A stretch of DNA of 30,017 nucleotides. Origin: VGWF01 sp964423465 (lineage in GTDB: Bacteria > Verrucomicrobiota > Kiritimatiellia > PWTM01). Shown here in pieces: positions 14,289 through 22,733 of this stretch. The DNA is taken from assembly GCA_964423465.1 (NCBI GenBank), contig CAYRFK010000035.1:1-30017 (forward strand). Direction: 5' to 3'. The position numbers and the translations under genes were made by a program. The first letter of the stretch is position 1. Every line of letters starts with the position of its first letter. Below the pieces are notes generated by a model. That model did not search any database and was not told the DNA's origin. It saw only the letters and a program-made list of their open reading frames with translations.

Positions 14289-15262
14289 CACTGAACTGCG
14301 TCCTTCCGCTGGCCGTTCTGCTCCCCGCCGCCGCCTGCCTCGCCGCCGACCTCCGCATCGGCATGATCGGGCTCGACACGTCGCATGTGTCGGCGTTCTC
14401 CAAGGTGCTCAACGACCCGGCGGACAAGAACCACGTGCCGGGCGCGCGGGTCGTGGCGGCGTTCAAGGGTGGCAGCCCGGACATCGCGTCCAGCCGCGAC
14501 CGGGTGGACAAGTTCACGGAGGAACTGACGACGAAGTACGGCGTGAAGCTCGTCGACTCGATCGAGGAACTCTGCAAGCAGGTCGACTGCGTCATGCTCG
14601 AGAGCGTCGACGGCCGTCCGCACCTCGCGCAGGCGCGGCCGGTGATCGAGGCCGGCAAGCCGCTCTTCATCGACAAGCCGATGGCGGCGTCGCTGAAGGA
14701 TGCCCTCGAGATCTTCCGCCTCGCGCGGGAGAAGAAGGTGCCGGTGTTCAGCGCCTCGTCCCTGCGGTTCGGCAAGGACACCCAGTCCGTCCGCAACGGA
14801 TCCATCGGCAAGGTCCTCGGCGCCGAGACGTTCAGCCCGGTCAACGTCGAGCCCACCCACCCGGAGCTGTTCTGGTACGGCATCCATGGCGTCGAATCGC
14901 TTTTCGCGGTCATGGGCCCGGGCTGCGTGTCGGTTACGCGCGGGACGGCGGCCGATGGAGGCATCGAGGTCACGGGCACGTGGAAGGACGGCCGCACCGG
15001 CATCTTCCGCCAGGCGCCGGGCAACAAGGGATACGGCGGCAAGGCGCGCGGCGAGAAGGGCGAGGCGCCCGCCGGCGTCTACGACGGCTACGCACCGCTG
15101 CTCGTCGAGGTGATCAAGTTCTTCCAAACGGGCGCCGTTCCGTTCCCCGGGCGCGAGACGGTCGAGATCCTCGCGTTCATGGAGGCGTCGGATGAAAGCA
15201 AGCGCTTGGACGGCAAGCCCGCCCTGATCGAGGACGCGATCCGGAAGGCGGCGGGGGAGTGA
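14282..15262 (+). CDS. Sec-exported Gfo/Idh/MocA-family protein
   Basis: A 326-residue protein with a Sec signal (MKTLNCVLPLAVLLPAAACLA) followed by a Rossmann fold: LRIGMIGLDTSHVSAFSKVL, ARVVAAFKGG, and FIDKPMAASLKDAL at about residues 125-138, the family K-P motif with Asp in place of the common Glu. The C-terminal half (GAETFSPVNVEPTHPELFWYGIHGVESLFAVMG) is the dimer and substrate domain. GAGGG at 14271-14275 supports the ATG at 14282. It is shorter than the divergent paralogue and belongs to a different subgroup. The next gene overlaps its stop by four bases (GTGA), so the two probably work together. The substrate is unknown; presumably a sugar derivative in the periplasm. Confidence 0.9.
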   Translation: MKTLNCVLPLAVLLPAAACLAADLRIGMIGLDTSHVSAFSKVLNDPADKNHVPGARVVAAFKGGSPDIASSRDRVDKFTEELTTKYGVKLVDSIEELCKQVDCVMLESVDGRPHLAQARPVIEAGKPLFIDKPMAASLKDALEIFRLAREKKVPVFSASSLRFGKDTQSVRNGSIGKVLGAETFSPVNVEPTHPELFWYGIHGVESLFAVMGPGCVSVTRGTAADGGIEVTGTWKDGRTGIFRQAPGNKGYGGKARGEKGEAPAGVYDGYAPLLVEVIKFFQTGAVPFPGRETVEILAFMEASDESKRLDGKPALIEDAIRKAAGE

Positions 15263-16566
15263 ATCTCTCCCGCCGTCGATTCCTCGCCTCCGGACTGGCC
15301 ACGGCGGCTGCTGCCGGGCTTGCGCCGCGCCGCGCCCTTGCGGCGGCCGACCCGGCCGCGCGGGCGGAGGTGCTGCACGCGGAGATCTGGCGCCGCTTCA
15401 TCGATCCGCACGGCGTGCTGCTCGACTACGCCGCGCCGGATGGGACGGTCCCCATTCCGACCCCGGAGGAGTGCCGTCTCGGCAAGCCCAACGCGCTCGG
15501 ATGGTGGAGCCCGATCGAGAACGGCGGTTTCTTCAACGGCCTCTACATGGAGGCTGCGGTGCACCGCTGGCGGGCATCGAAGGCGGATGCGGACGCGGCG
15601 AAGATCCGCCGGCTCGCGGCGGGACTGATGCGGCTGGCCTCGGTCAGCGACGTGAAGGGCTTCGTTGCGCGGGGTTTCGCGACCGACGGCCGCTCGCACT
15701 ATGCGATGGGGTCCGACGATCAGACGCTGCCGTGGTTCCTCGGCCTGTGGCGCTATCTCGAGACCGGCCTCGCCTCTGCGGACGAGCGCAGGGCGGTCGT
15801 CGCGAAACTGGTCGAAACTGCGGACGAGATCCGCGGCCGCGGCTGGCAGATGCCCGCCGAGCCGCCGTTCGGCGTGCGGGGCGGATTCGCGGGCTTTCTC
15901 TACTATCAGGCGCCCCGGCTGCTTTTCGTCGCGAAGATGATGCACGCGGTCACCGGGGATGCCGCGTGGGACGCGGTCTACCGGACGGCGCTCCACGAGC
16001 GCGGGGGGCAGGGGAACCGCAGCCGGCTGGAGTTGTGCGAACGCGGCATGGTGTACGACCACGGCGGGCCGGCGCACAGGCACTCATGGACCACCAGCAA
16101 CTGCGCGGCGGTTCATCGCGCACTATGGGAGATGGAGACGGATGCGGACGTGCGTGCGGCCTACGCGCGCGGGCTCGAGAGGAGCGCGGTCGTCGCCATG
16201 GAAAGCCTGCCGCTGGCGCAGGAACTCGATCCGGCCGCGCTGCCGCCGTTCGATGCCGACTGGCGCAAGCTGAACGAACTGTGGGAGCCACAGCCGACGA
16301 TCGCGAAGGCGACGGAGGTTGCCGAGGCGCAATCGAAGCTCCTGGGCAGGCTGTCCCCGCGCCGCGGGCAGGAACACCGGTTCGTGCGCGAGCCGTCCGC
16401 CGCCGCGTGGATCGTCACGCTCGCCCCCGACGCCGCAGCGTTGCGCGCCCGCGCCCCGGCGGTGGAGAGGGTTCTTGCGCATCTGCCGTACGAGCGGCTC
16501 ATCTACTCGCAGTTCTTCCCGCTCGAATGTGCGTGGCACCGCCTGCGCCTTGCGGCGGCGGGCTGA
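15259..16566 (+). CDS. Tat-exported protein of unknown function, helical-barrel-like
   Basis: A 435-residue protein starting with GTG that overlaps the previous stop. GGAAGG at 15243-15248 may serve as ribosome site. It opens with a Tat signal (SRRRFLASGLATAAAAGLAP). The mature part is mostly helical, with motifs WWSPIENGGFFNGLYMEAAVHRW, GSDDQTLPWFLGLWRYLE and WTTSNCAAVHRALWEME. Repeated amphipathic helices with exposed Trp, Asp and His resemble (alpha/alpha)-toroid glycosidases or lyases, but I recognise no specific family and no proven catalytic pair. Coupling to a Gfo/Idh/MocA protein suggests sugar metabolism outside the cytoplasm. After its stop, 16567-16690 holds only a 27-codon frame without recognisable content. 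Confidence 0.8.
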   Translation: MNLSRRRFLASGLATAAAAGLAPRRALAAADPAARAEVLHAEIWRRFIDPHGVLLDYAAPDGTVPIPTPEECRLGKPNALGWWSPIENGGFFNGLYMEAAVHRWRASKADADAAKIRRLAAGLMRLASVSDVKGFVARGFATDGRSHYAMGSDDQTLPWFLGLWRYLETGLASADERRAVVAKLVETADEIRGRGWQMPAEPPFGVRGGFAGFLYYQAPRLLFVAKMMHAVTGDAAWDAVYRTALHERGGQGNRSRLELCERGMVYDHGGPAHRHSWTTSNCAAVHRALWEMETDADVRAAYARGLERSAVVAMESLPLAQELDPAALPPFDADWRKLNELWEPQPTIAKATEVAEAQSKLLGRLSPRRGQEHRFVREPSAAAWIVTLAPDAAALRARAPAVERVLAHLPYERLIYSQFFPLECAWHRLRLAAAG

Positions 16567-16690
16567 ACATGGAATCGGATGCCCGCACCGCCGATCTCGA
16601 TCCGTTCGCGGGCGTCGATCCCGACGGAGAGTGGACCCTCCCCTTATTGTGACTTCAAGTCCATGTGTATGAAATAGCGGCATTCATGGA

Positions 16691-19600
16691 TCAGGGCGGC
16701 ATGCGGCCGATGGCGCGGTAGAACTCGACGGCGTTGGTCATGGCGGCTCGCGTGTTGGTCACGGTGTTGACCGGCGGCGTCGCGGGCAGGTTGGTCCAGT
16801 GCGTGATGACCTGCCATTTGCCCGCATTCAGCGCCTGCGTATGTTCGACGTCGTACACGCGCCCGGTCGCGCTGGGCCAGGAGATGATCTGGCTTCCCAA
16901 GCCCAAGCTCGTGTGGAAATAGGAGGCTGAGTTGGTCGGAATGGTCTCCGCAGCGTAATATTCCTCCCAGTTGCGCTGGCCGTCGCCATCGCTGTCAAGG
17001 TGTACGTCCACCTCGAAGTTCGTCAGCCCGTAACCCGCCAGCCACTTTTCCGGAACGGGGGCGGGCGCGCTGGTGGTCATGTTGGCCGCGAACTGCGCCG
17101 TCACCCATTTGGGTGAGTCCATCAGAAGGTTCAACGGGTTGTTGAACGAGGCAACGCTGCCGGTCCAGTTGGTGAAGTGGTAATAGGTGTCGGGCGTGGC
17201 GTGGATTTCCACGACCGCCCCGTTGGTAAACCAGCCGGCGATGCGGTCCATGCGCCCGTTAGGACCGGCGGTGGGCGTCAGGTACCAGTTGGTCGTCCAC
17301 AGCCACGTCAGCACGGCGTCGTTGGTCACGGTCATCACCACCTGCGTGCCCGTCCCGCTGACCGGATCGTTGCCGACCATGCTCCATCCGGTGCAGACGT
17401 ATTGCGTCGTGCCCCGGGTATCGGTCGCGCTCATCGCGTTGGTCAGGACCGCGCCGATAACGTGGGTATGAACCCCCGCCGCCGGCGAGCCGACACCATG
17501 CGCCGACCGAATCGTCAGGGTGGCCTCGGTCTGGATATAGGTGAAGGCATTGGATTTGATCGTTTCGCCGAAGCTTGCGGAATACACCCGCACGTCGCCA
17601 AGCAATGCAGAGCCGGTGGGCCCAGCCAGCACCACGATTTGCGTAGCGGATTGACTCTGGATGGCCGCCGGGACGCCGCACAAGGTCACATTCGTCACAT
17701 CCCCGCCGTCGCACAGGTTCGTGCCGCTGATGACGACCGGATAGCCGCCCGTCCAGGAACCGGAAGATGGCAACACGCCATAGGCGAACATCCCGAAATC
17801 GGCGTTGGGCGCAGGCACAGCTGTCTGGCCACTACCGTTGGACCCCCACGCCACGATCGTGCCGTCCGATTTCAGGCCAAGCGAATGATCACCTCCGGCC
17901 GCCACGGCCACGAAATTCGTATTCGGCGCAGGCACAGCTGTCTGGCCACTACCGTTCTCCCCCCAGGCCACGATCGTGCCGTCCGACTTCAAGCCGAGCG
18001 AATGATCACCTCCGGCCGCCACGGCCACGAAGTTCATATTTGGCGCAGGCACGGTCGTCTGGCCATTACCGTTGTTCCCCCACGCCACGATCGTGCCGTC
18101 CGATTTCAAGCCGAGCGAATGGTAGAATCCGGCCGCGACCGCCACGAAATTCGTATTTGGCGCAGGCACGGTCGTCTGGCCATTACCGTTCTCCCCCCAG
18201 GCCACGATCGTGCCGTCCGATTTCAAGCCGAGCGAATGGTAGAATCCGGCCGCGACCGCCACGAAATTCGTATTCGGCACAGACACGGACGTCTGGCCAC
18301 GATCGTTGTTCCCCCACGCCGCGATCGTGCCGTCGGATCGCAACCCCAGCGAGTGGAATCCCCCGCCCGCCACGGCCACGAAGTTCGCATTCGGCTCAGG
18401 CGGGTCTGTCTGGCCATACAAGCCGAACCCCCACGCCATGATCGTGCCGTCCGACTTCAACCCCAGCGAGTGATGTCCTCCGGCCGCCACGGCCACGAAA
18501 TTCGCATTCGGCGCAGGCAGGGTCGTCTGGCCACTGAGGTTGTCCCCCCACGCCGCGATCGTGCCGTCCGACTTCAATCCCAGCGAGTGCCGTGATCCGC
18601 CCGCGATATAGGGTCGTTCTTCGACAAGTCCCGAATCCGCGATCCAACCCGCCGGATTGTACGTGTAGGCATTGGCCAGCGTGACATCCCCATTGGCCGT
18701 CTGAACGACGATGTCCTTCACGCCCGGAGAGCCGGACACCGGGACCGTGATCCGCACCCAGGTGCTGCCGGAATCCTGGATGGCCGCCACGATGCCACCC
18801 ACCAGAACATTCGTGATCGCACCGAAACTGCCGGCATTGGTAATCGTGATCGTGGTGCCACCGCTGCAGGGCCCGATACTCGTGGAGGCTTGATACGTCA
18901 CGCCGGCCAGATTCATCGTATGAACGGCCGAGGGTGAATTGTTGCTGAGGATCAGCGCGGCGGAATGTCCGCCAAAGGCGTCGGGGTTGTACGTCACGCT
19001 GAACACGGTGGACGATCCCGCCGCCAGCGTGGCGGGAAGACCGGAAACGGAGAACAGTCCGGGCTGGGCGCCACTGGTGGCCAGGCCGCTGATCGTCAGC
19101 ACCGAGCCTCCGCTGTTGGTGAGGATAAAGGTGTGGGCCAGGGCCGCGCCGCTGTGAACAGGGCCGAAATACGTACCCTTCATCGCGCTGGCCGCCTCGC
19201 TGTTGGTGATCGCCGCGCCGTTCGCGCCCAACACGACCAACCCGGGGGGCGGGGTGTTGATCAGCCCCTCGAAGACATACACGGCGCCGGCATTGGTGAT
19301 GCCGCCAGGATCCGCCTGATAGGCCCCGATCAGCGCCACATCCCCCGCCACGCTCACCGACCAGCCAAAGTAATCGAAGACTGCCTTGTCGGACGCCGTC
19401 AGCTTGGCGGCCTGGCCCCACGCATTGGCGCCCCCGACATTCCGCTCAAACACATACGCTGCGCCGGCATCGGCGACACCGCCGGGATCGGCCAGATCGG
19501 CCCCGACCAGCGCCACATCGCCCGCCACGCTCACCGAACTGCCGAACCAGTCGTCCGCCGCCTTGTCCGGCGCGGTCAGTTTGGCGACCGAACCCCATGC

Positions 19601-22423
19601 GTTTGTCCCCCCGGCATTCCGCTCAAACACATAGGCCGCGCCGGCATTCCCCAGGCCGCCGAGATCCGCCCAAACAGCCCCGATCAGCGCCACATCCCCC
19701 GCCACGCTCACCGACCAGCCAAACCAGTCGTCCGCCGCTTTGTCCGGCGCGGTCAGCTTGGCGACCTGGCCCCATGCCTCCATGCCCCCGGCATTCCGCT
19801 CAAACACGTACGCTGCGCCGGCCTGCGCCAAGCTGCCGGGATCCGCCAGAACAGCCCCAATCAGCGCCACATCCCCCGCCATACTCACCGACCAGCCAAA
19901 GTAATCGAAGGCTGCCTTGTCGGACGCCGTCAGCTTGGCCACCTGGCCCCACGCGTTGTTTCCCCCGGCATTCCGCTCGAACATATACGCCGCGCCGGCC
20001 CAGAGCACCCCGCCGGGCGACGCCTGATAGGCCCCGATCAGCGCACGGTCTCCGGCCGCCTGCAGCGAATGGCCGAAGCAGTTCCCCTCCGCTTTGTCGG
20101 TGGCGGCCAGCTTGGCGACCTGGCCCCACGCATTGGCCCCCCCGGCATTTCGTTCAAAGACATACGCCGCGCCGGCATCGGTCACACTGCCAGGATCCGC
20201 ATGACGAGATCCCACCAGCGCCACATCCCCCGCCACGCTCACCGCATAGCCAAAATTGTCCCCCGCCATCTTGTCCGACGCGGTCAGTCTGGCCACCTGG
20301 CCCCACGCGTTCGTGCCCCCGGCATTCCGTTCATAGACATACGTCGCGCCGGCATCCGACGTACCATCGGGGTCTGCATAAGCAACCCCGACCAGCGCCA
20401 CATCCCCCGCCACGCTCACCGCATAGCCAAAGTTGTCGCCTACCGCCTTGTCCGACGCGGTCAGCTTGGATTTTTCACACCATGCTTCGCGATTGAAGGG
20501 GATCACATACGCCGCACCTGCGTTAAACAAGCCGCCGGGATGCGCCGCATAGGCCCCAACCAGCGCCACATCCCCATCCATGCTCACCGAAACGCCAAAG
20601 TTGTCGCCCGCCGCCTTGTCCGATGCGGTCAGCCTTGCCACCTCGCCCCAGGCGTTCACGCCCCCGGCATTCCGCTCATACACATACGCCGCGCCGGCGT
20701 CACTCACGCCGCCGGGATACGCCAAATTGGCTCCGACCAACGCCGCATCCCCCGCTACGCTCACCGATGTGCCAAACATGTGGTTCGCCGCCTTGTCGGA
20801 CGCGGTCAGCTTGGCGATCTGGCCCCATGCGTTGGTCCCCCCGGCATTCCGCTCGAACACATACGCCGCGCCGGCGTCCTCCACGCCGCCGGGATCCGCA
20901 AAATTGGCTCCGACCACCGCTACATCCCCATCCACGCTCACCGATGTGCCAAACATGTCGCTCGCCGCCTTGTCCGACGCCGTTAGTTTGACCACCTCGC
21001 CCCAAACGTTCGCGCCCCCGGCATTCCGCTCGAACACATACGCCGCGCCGGCGTCATCCACGCCGCCGGGATTCGCCGCATAAGCCCCGACCAGCGCCAC
21101 ATCCCCATCCACGCTCACCGATGTGCCAAACATGTCGTTCGCCGCCTTGTCGGACGCCGTCAGCTTGGCGATCTGGCCCCATGCGTTCATCCCCCCGGCA
21201 TTGCGCTCGAACATATATGCCGCGCCGGCATAGGAGGTGCCGCCGGGAGCCGCCGCATAGGCCCCGACCAGTGCCACATCCCCATCCACGCTCACCGAAC
21301 AACCGAAGTGTTCCCACGCTGCCTTGTCGGACGCCGTTAGCTTGGCCACCTCGCCCCAGGCGTTCGCACCTCCCACATTGCGCTCAAACACATAAGCCGC
21401 GCCGGCATAGGACAAGCCGCCGGGAGACGCCGAATGGGCCCCGACCAGCGCCACATCCCCATTCATGCTCACCGCATGGCCAAAGTTGTTGCCTGCCGCC
21501 TTGTCCGACGCCGTCAGCTTCGCCACCTGGCCCCAGGCATTCGTACCCCCGGCATTCCGCTCAAACACATACGCCGCGCCGGCTTGGGTGGTGCCGCCGG
21601 GATCCGCCTGATAGGCCCCCACCAGCGCCACATCCCCATCCACGCTCACCGAACAGCCAAAGAGGTCGATCGCCGCCTTGTCGGACGCGGTCAGCTTCGC
21701 CTCCATGCTCGTCAGGATCGGATCAATCGTGATGGGAAACTGCGCGTTGTGCGCATCGCAGGCAAGGTGAAGAAGGGATGAATTTCCGGAGGGGGAAACA
21801 GGTTGCATGACACATGACAGTCCGCGCCCGGTAGCATCCCACGCCTTCAAGCCCGCATAGCGATAGCGAGCGGAACCCCGGGTGATGATCGCCTCCTGCC
21901 CACCCGCCGCCACCTCGACCGACAGACCATCGCCAAACGCCAGCGTCACCCGCCCCCCCTCCTTCCGCTCTCCGCCCTCATCCTTCACGGTCCACCCCGC
22001 CTCCCTACCCTCTTCTGTCTCTGCCAGCCTTCGTCCCCTACCGCCGTGCGGATACTCGACGCGGTTCTCGCGGACGACCGGCGCAACCTCCGGCAACGGC
22101 TCGCCGTTGATCGCCGTTGCCCGCAAGCGCAGGACATCGTTCACCGCCAGCCCGGCCGCTTCGGCCGCCACCTGGAAATCCTGTTCCCGATTGGAGGCCC
22201 GCCCCTCCGCATCGAACGCGTACATCTGCCGCTCGACCTGCGGCCCGATCTTCGCCCACACCTCCGGCGGGACCTCCTTCGGTTCCATGGCACCAGCCCG
22301 GGCCACCGCGCCCGCTCCTGCGAAGAGGTCGAAAACGAGCGAAAACAAAAGAACACATCGAGAACGACTTGGTGACAGGCGAAAGGCCGAGCGGAAGCGG
22401 AAAACGACAAACACCTGATGCAT
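16691..22423 (-). CDS. Giant secreted repeat protein with FG-GAP-like and RCC1-like propellers
   Basis: A 1910-residue protein. GGAGAA at 22435-22430 with a 6-base spacer fixes the ATG at 22423; residues 1 to about 43 are a long signal peptide. Residues 44-240 match the N-terminal module often seen ahead of FG-GAP arrays, ending ITIDPILT. Residues 243-1053 are 14 repeats of 59 residues (KLTASDKA...FG.SVSV.GDVALVGA...GAAYVFERN). Then follow an ASH/HYDIN-like domain (about 1060-1175), a TIG/IPT domain (about 1176-1262), seven 39-residue RCC1-like repeats (1274-1546), a second TIG domain, InlB-B-like repeats (TNWTGS, WVTAQF), a calcium-type loop DSDGDGQRNWEEY, and a C-terminal domain ending FYRAIGRMPP. 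No anchor or catalytic motif is seen. The role is probably adhesion or ligand binding at the surface. Base composition is visibly less GC-rich than in neighbouring genes. Confidence 0.9.
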   Translation of the reverse strand: MHQVFVVFRFRSAFRLSPSRSRCVLLFSLVFDLFAGAGAVARAGAMEPKEVPPEVWAKIGPQVERQMYAFDAEGRASNREQDFQVAAEAAGLAVNDVLRLRATAINGEPLPEVAPVVRENRVEYPHGGRGRRLAETEEGREAGWTVKDEGGERKEGGRVTLAFGDGLSVEVAAGGQEAIITRGSARYRYAGLKAWDATGRGLSCVMQPVSPSGNSSLLHLACDAHNAQFPITIDPILTSMEAKLTASDKAAIDLFGCSVSVDGDVALVGAYQADPGGTTQAGAAYVFERNAGGTNAWGQVAKLTASDKAAGNNFGHAVSMNGDVALVGAHSASPGGLSYAGAAYVFERNVGGANAWGEVAKLTASDKAAWEHFGCSVSVDGDVALVGAYAAAPGGTSYAGAAYMFERNAGGMNAWGQIAKLTASDKAANDMFGTSVSVDGDVALVGAYAANPGGVDDAGAAYVFERNAGGANVWGEVVKLTASDKAASDMFGTSVSVDGDVAVVGANFADPGGVEDAGAAYVFERNAGGTNAWGQIAKLTASDKAANHMFGTSVSVAGDAALVGANLAYPGGVSDAGAAYVYERNAGGVNAWGEVARLTASDKAAGDNFGVSVSMDGDVALVGAYAAHPGGLFNAGAAYVIPFNREAWCEKSKLTASDKAVGDNFGYAVSVAGDVALVGVAYADPDGTSDAGATYVYERNAGGTNAWGQVARLTASDKMAGDNFGYAVSVAGDVALVGSRHADPGSVTDAGAAYVFERNAGGANAWGQVAKLAATDKAEGNCFGHSLQAAGDRALIGAYQASPGGVLWAGAAYMFERNAGGNNAWGQVAKLTASDKAAFDYFGWSVSMAGDVALIGAVLADPGSLAQAGAAYVFERNAGGMEAWGQVAKLTAPDKAADDWFGWSVSVAGDVALIGAVWADLGGLGNAGAAYVFERNAGGTNAWGSVAKLTAPDKAADDWFGSSVSVAGDVALVGADLADPGGVADAGAAYVFERNVGGANAWGQAAKLTASDKAVFDYFGWSVSVAGDVALIGAYQADPGGITNAGAVYVFEGLINTPPPGLVVLGANGAAITNSEAASAMKGTYFGPVHSGAALAHTFILTNSGGSVLTISGLATSGAQPGLFSVSGLPATLAAGSSTVFSVTYNPDAFGGHSAALILSNNSPSAVHTMNLAGVTYQASTSIGPCSGGTTITITNAGSFGAITNVLVGGIVAAIQDSGSTWVRITVPVSGSPGVKDIVVQTANGDVTLANAYTYNPAGWIADSGLVEERPYIAGGSRHSLGLKSDGTIAAWGDNLSGQTTLPAPNANFVAVAAGGHHSLGLKSDGTIMAWGFGLYGQTDPPEPNANFVAVAGGGFHSLGLRSDGTIAAWGNNDRGQTSVSVPNTNFVAVAAGFYHSLGLKSDGTIVAWGENGNGQTTVPAPNTNFVAVAAGFYHSLGLKSDGTIVAWGNNGNGQTTVPAPNMNFVAVAAGGDHSLGLKSDGTIVAWGENGSGQTAVPAPNTNFVAVAAGGDHSLGLKSDGTIVAWGSNGSGQTAVPAPNADFGMFAYGVLPSSGSWTGGYPVVISGTNLCDGGDVTNVTLCGVPAAIQSQSATQIVVLAGPTGSALLGDVRVYSASFGETIKSNAFTYIQTEATLTIRSAHGVGSPAAGVHTHVIGAVLTNAMSATDTRGTTQYVCTGWSMVGNDPVSGTGTQVVMTVTNDAVLTWLWTTNWYLTPTAGPNGRMDRIAGWFTNGAVVEIHATPDTYYHFTNWTGSVASFNNPLNLLMDSPKWVTAQFAANMTTSAPAPVPEKWLAGYGLTNFEVDVHLDSDGDGQRNWEEYYAAETIPTNSASYFHTSLGLGSQIISWPSATGRVYDVEHTQALNAGKWQVITHWTNLPATPPVNTVTNTRAAMTNAVEFYRAIGRMPP
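17786..18604 (-). repeat. Seven 117-bp tandem repeats encoding RCC1-like blades
   Basis: The unit encodes 39 residues with the core HSLGLKSDGTI.AWG, then GQT..P.PN.NFVAV. The exact phase is 18604 down to 17786, seven full units with no length change. Seven is the blade number of RCC1 propellers. Units four and five (18253-18020) are almost identical at DNA level. Confidence 0.92.
19265..20467 (-). repeat. FG-GAP-like repeats 8-14 (second heptad)
   Basis: Six 177-bp units start at 20467 and a last, shortened unit starts at 19405. The seventh ends GAVYVFEG and runs into a Pro-rich linker instead of the usual NAGG..AWGQVA tail. The unit core is FG.SVSVAGDVALIGA. Repeat 10 (LAATDKAEGNCFGHSLQ) is the most divergent. 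Confidence 0.88.
20468..21697 (-). repeat. FG-GAP-like repeats 1-7 (first heptad)
   Basis: Six 177-bp units run from 21697 to 20636, then a 168-bp seventh unit. That seventh unit ends AAYVIPFNREAWCEKS, without the ERNAGG..AWGQ tail found in the others. The break in pattern falls exactly halfway through the 14-repeat array. Confidence 0.88.
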
Positions 22424-22733
22424 ACAGCGTTCTCCAGTAGTAGTAAGCGGGACCGTAGACTAAGAACGTGGATGCATCAAGCGGTTTATGACATCAAACA
22501 TTACCAACGCTCGTATTACAACAATGCGATGGGGGGGCTACGAGTACTGGTGTTGGCGCGGCCGGTGCACACCGCGACGGGGCCGCGACACGAGACGGTG
22601 GCGTATCCGGGCAAGCTTGACGCGGACGAGGCCCACCGGAAGTACGGGTGGTCGCTGCGTAGGCGTGGCCTACGATGCCGCGGGCGGCGGTCCACGCTTG
22701 GACCCCGGCTCTCGCCCTGCCCAACTCCCCTTC
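22424..22733. other. Intergenic stretch with promoter-like and hairpin-rich parts
   Basis: The part next to the giant gene (about 22440-22530) is AT-richer. On the minus strand it has TTGTAA (22521-22516) and TTTGAT (22498-22493) 17 bases apart, a weak candidate promoter giving a leader of about 60 bases. From about 22540 to 22733 the DNA is very GC-rich and contains two hairpins. Frames through it are open on both strands, but none shows a known motif, so I do not call a gene. Confidence 0.5.
22658..22704. other. Two adjacent perfect hairpins downstream of the SWIM gene
   Basis: CGTAGGC/GCCTACG (22658-22664 and 22668-22674, 3-base loop) extends imperfectly to 11 bp. GGTCCA/TGGACC (22689-22694 and 22699-22704, loop of 4) follows 14 bases later. 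They start 30 bases beyond the stop codon of the minus-strand SWIM gene. They may end its transcript or belong to a repetitive extragenic element; no T-run is present. Confidence 0.5.

Noticed and set aside
16569..16652. A 27-codon frame ending in GEWTLPLL after the Tat-exported protein
   Set aside because: It faintly recalls a fragment of a proprotein-convertase P-domain, but it is too short, lacks a good ribosome site and cannot be supported.
18965..20986. A 673-codon + strand frame with His/Arg-rich repeats
   Set aside because: It is the complement of the FG-GAP repeat array; the periodicity is that of the minus-strand gene.
17786..21697. Regular direct repeats that could be taken for a CRISPR array
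   Set aside because: The units are 117 and 177 bp, stay in frame and encode propeller blades; there are no unique spacers or cas genes.
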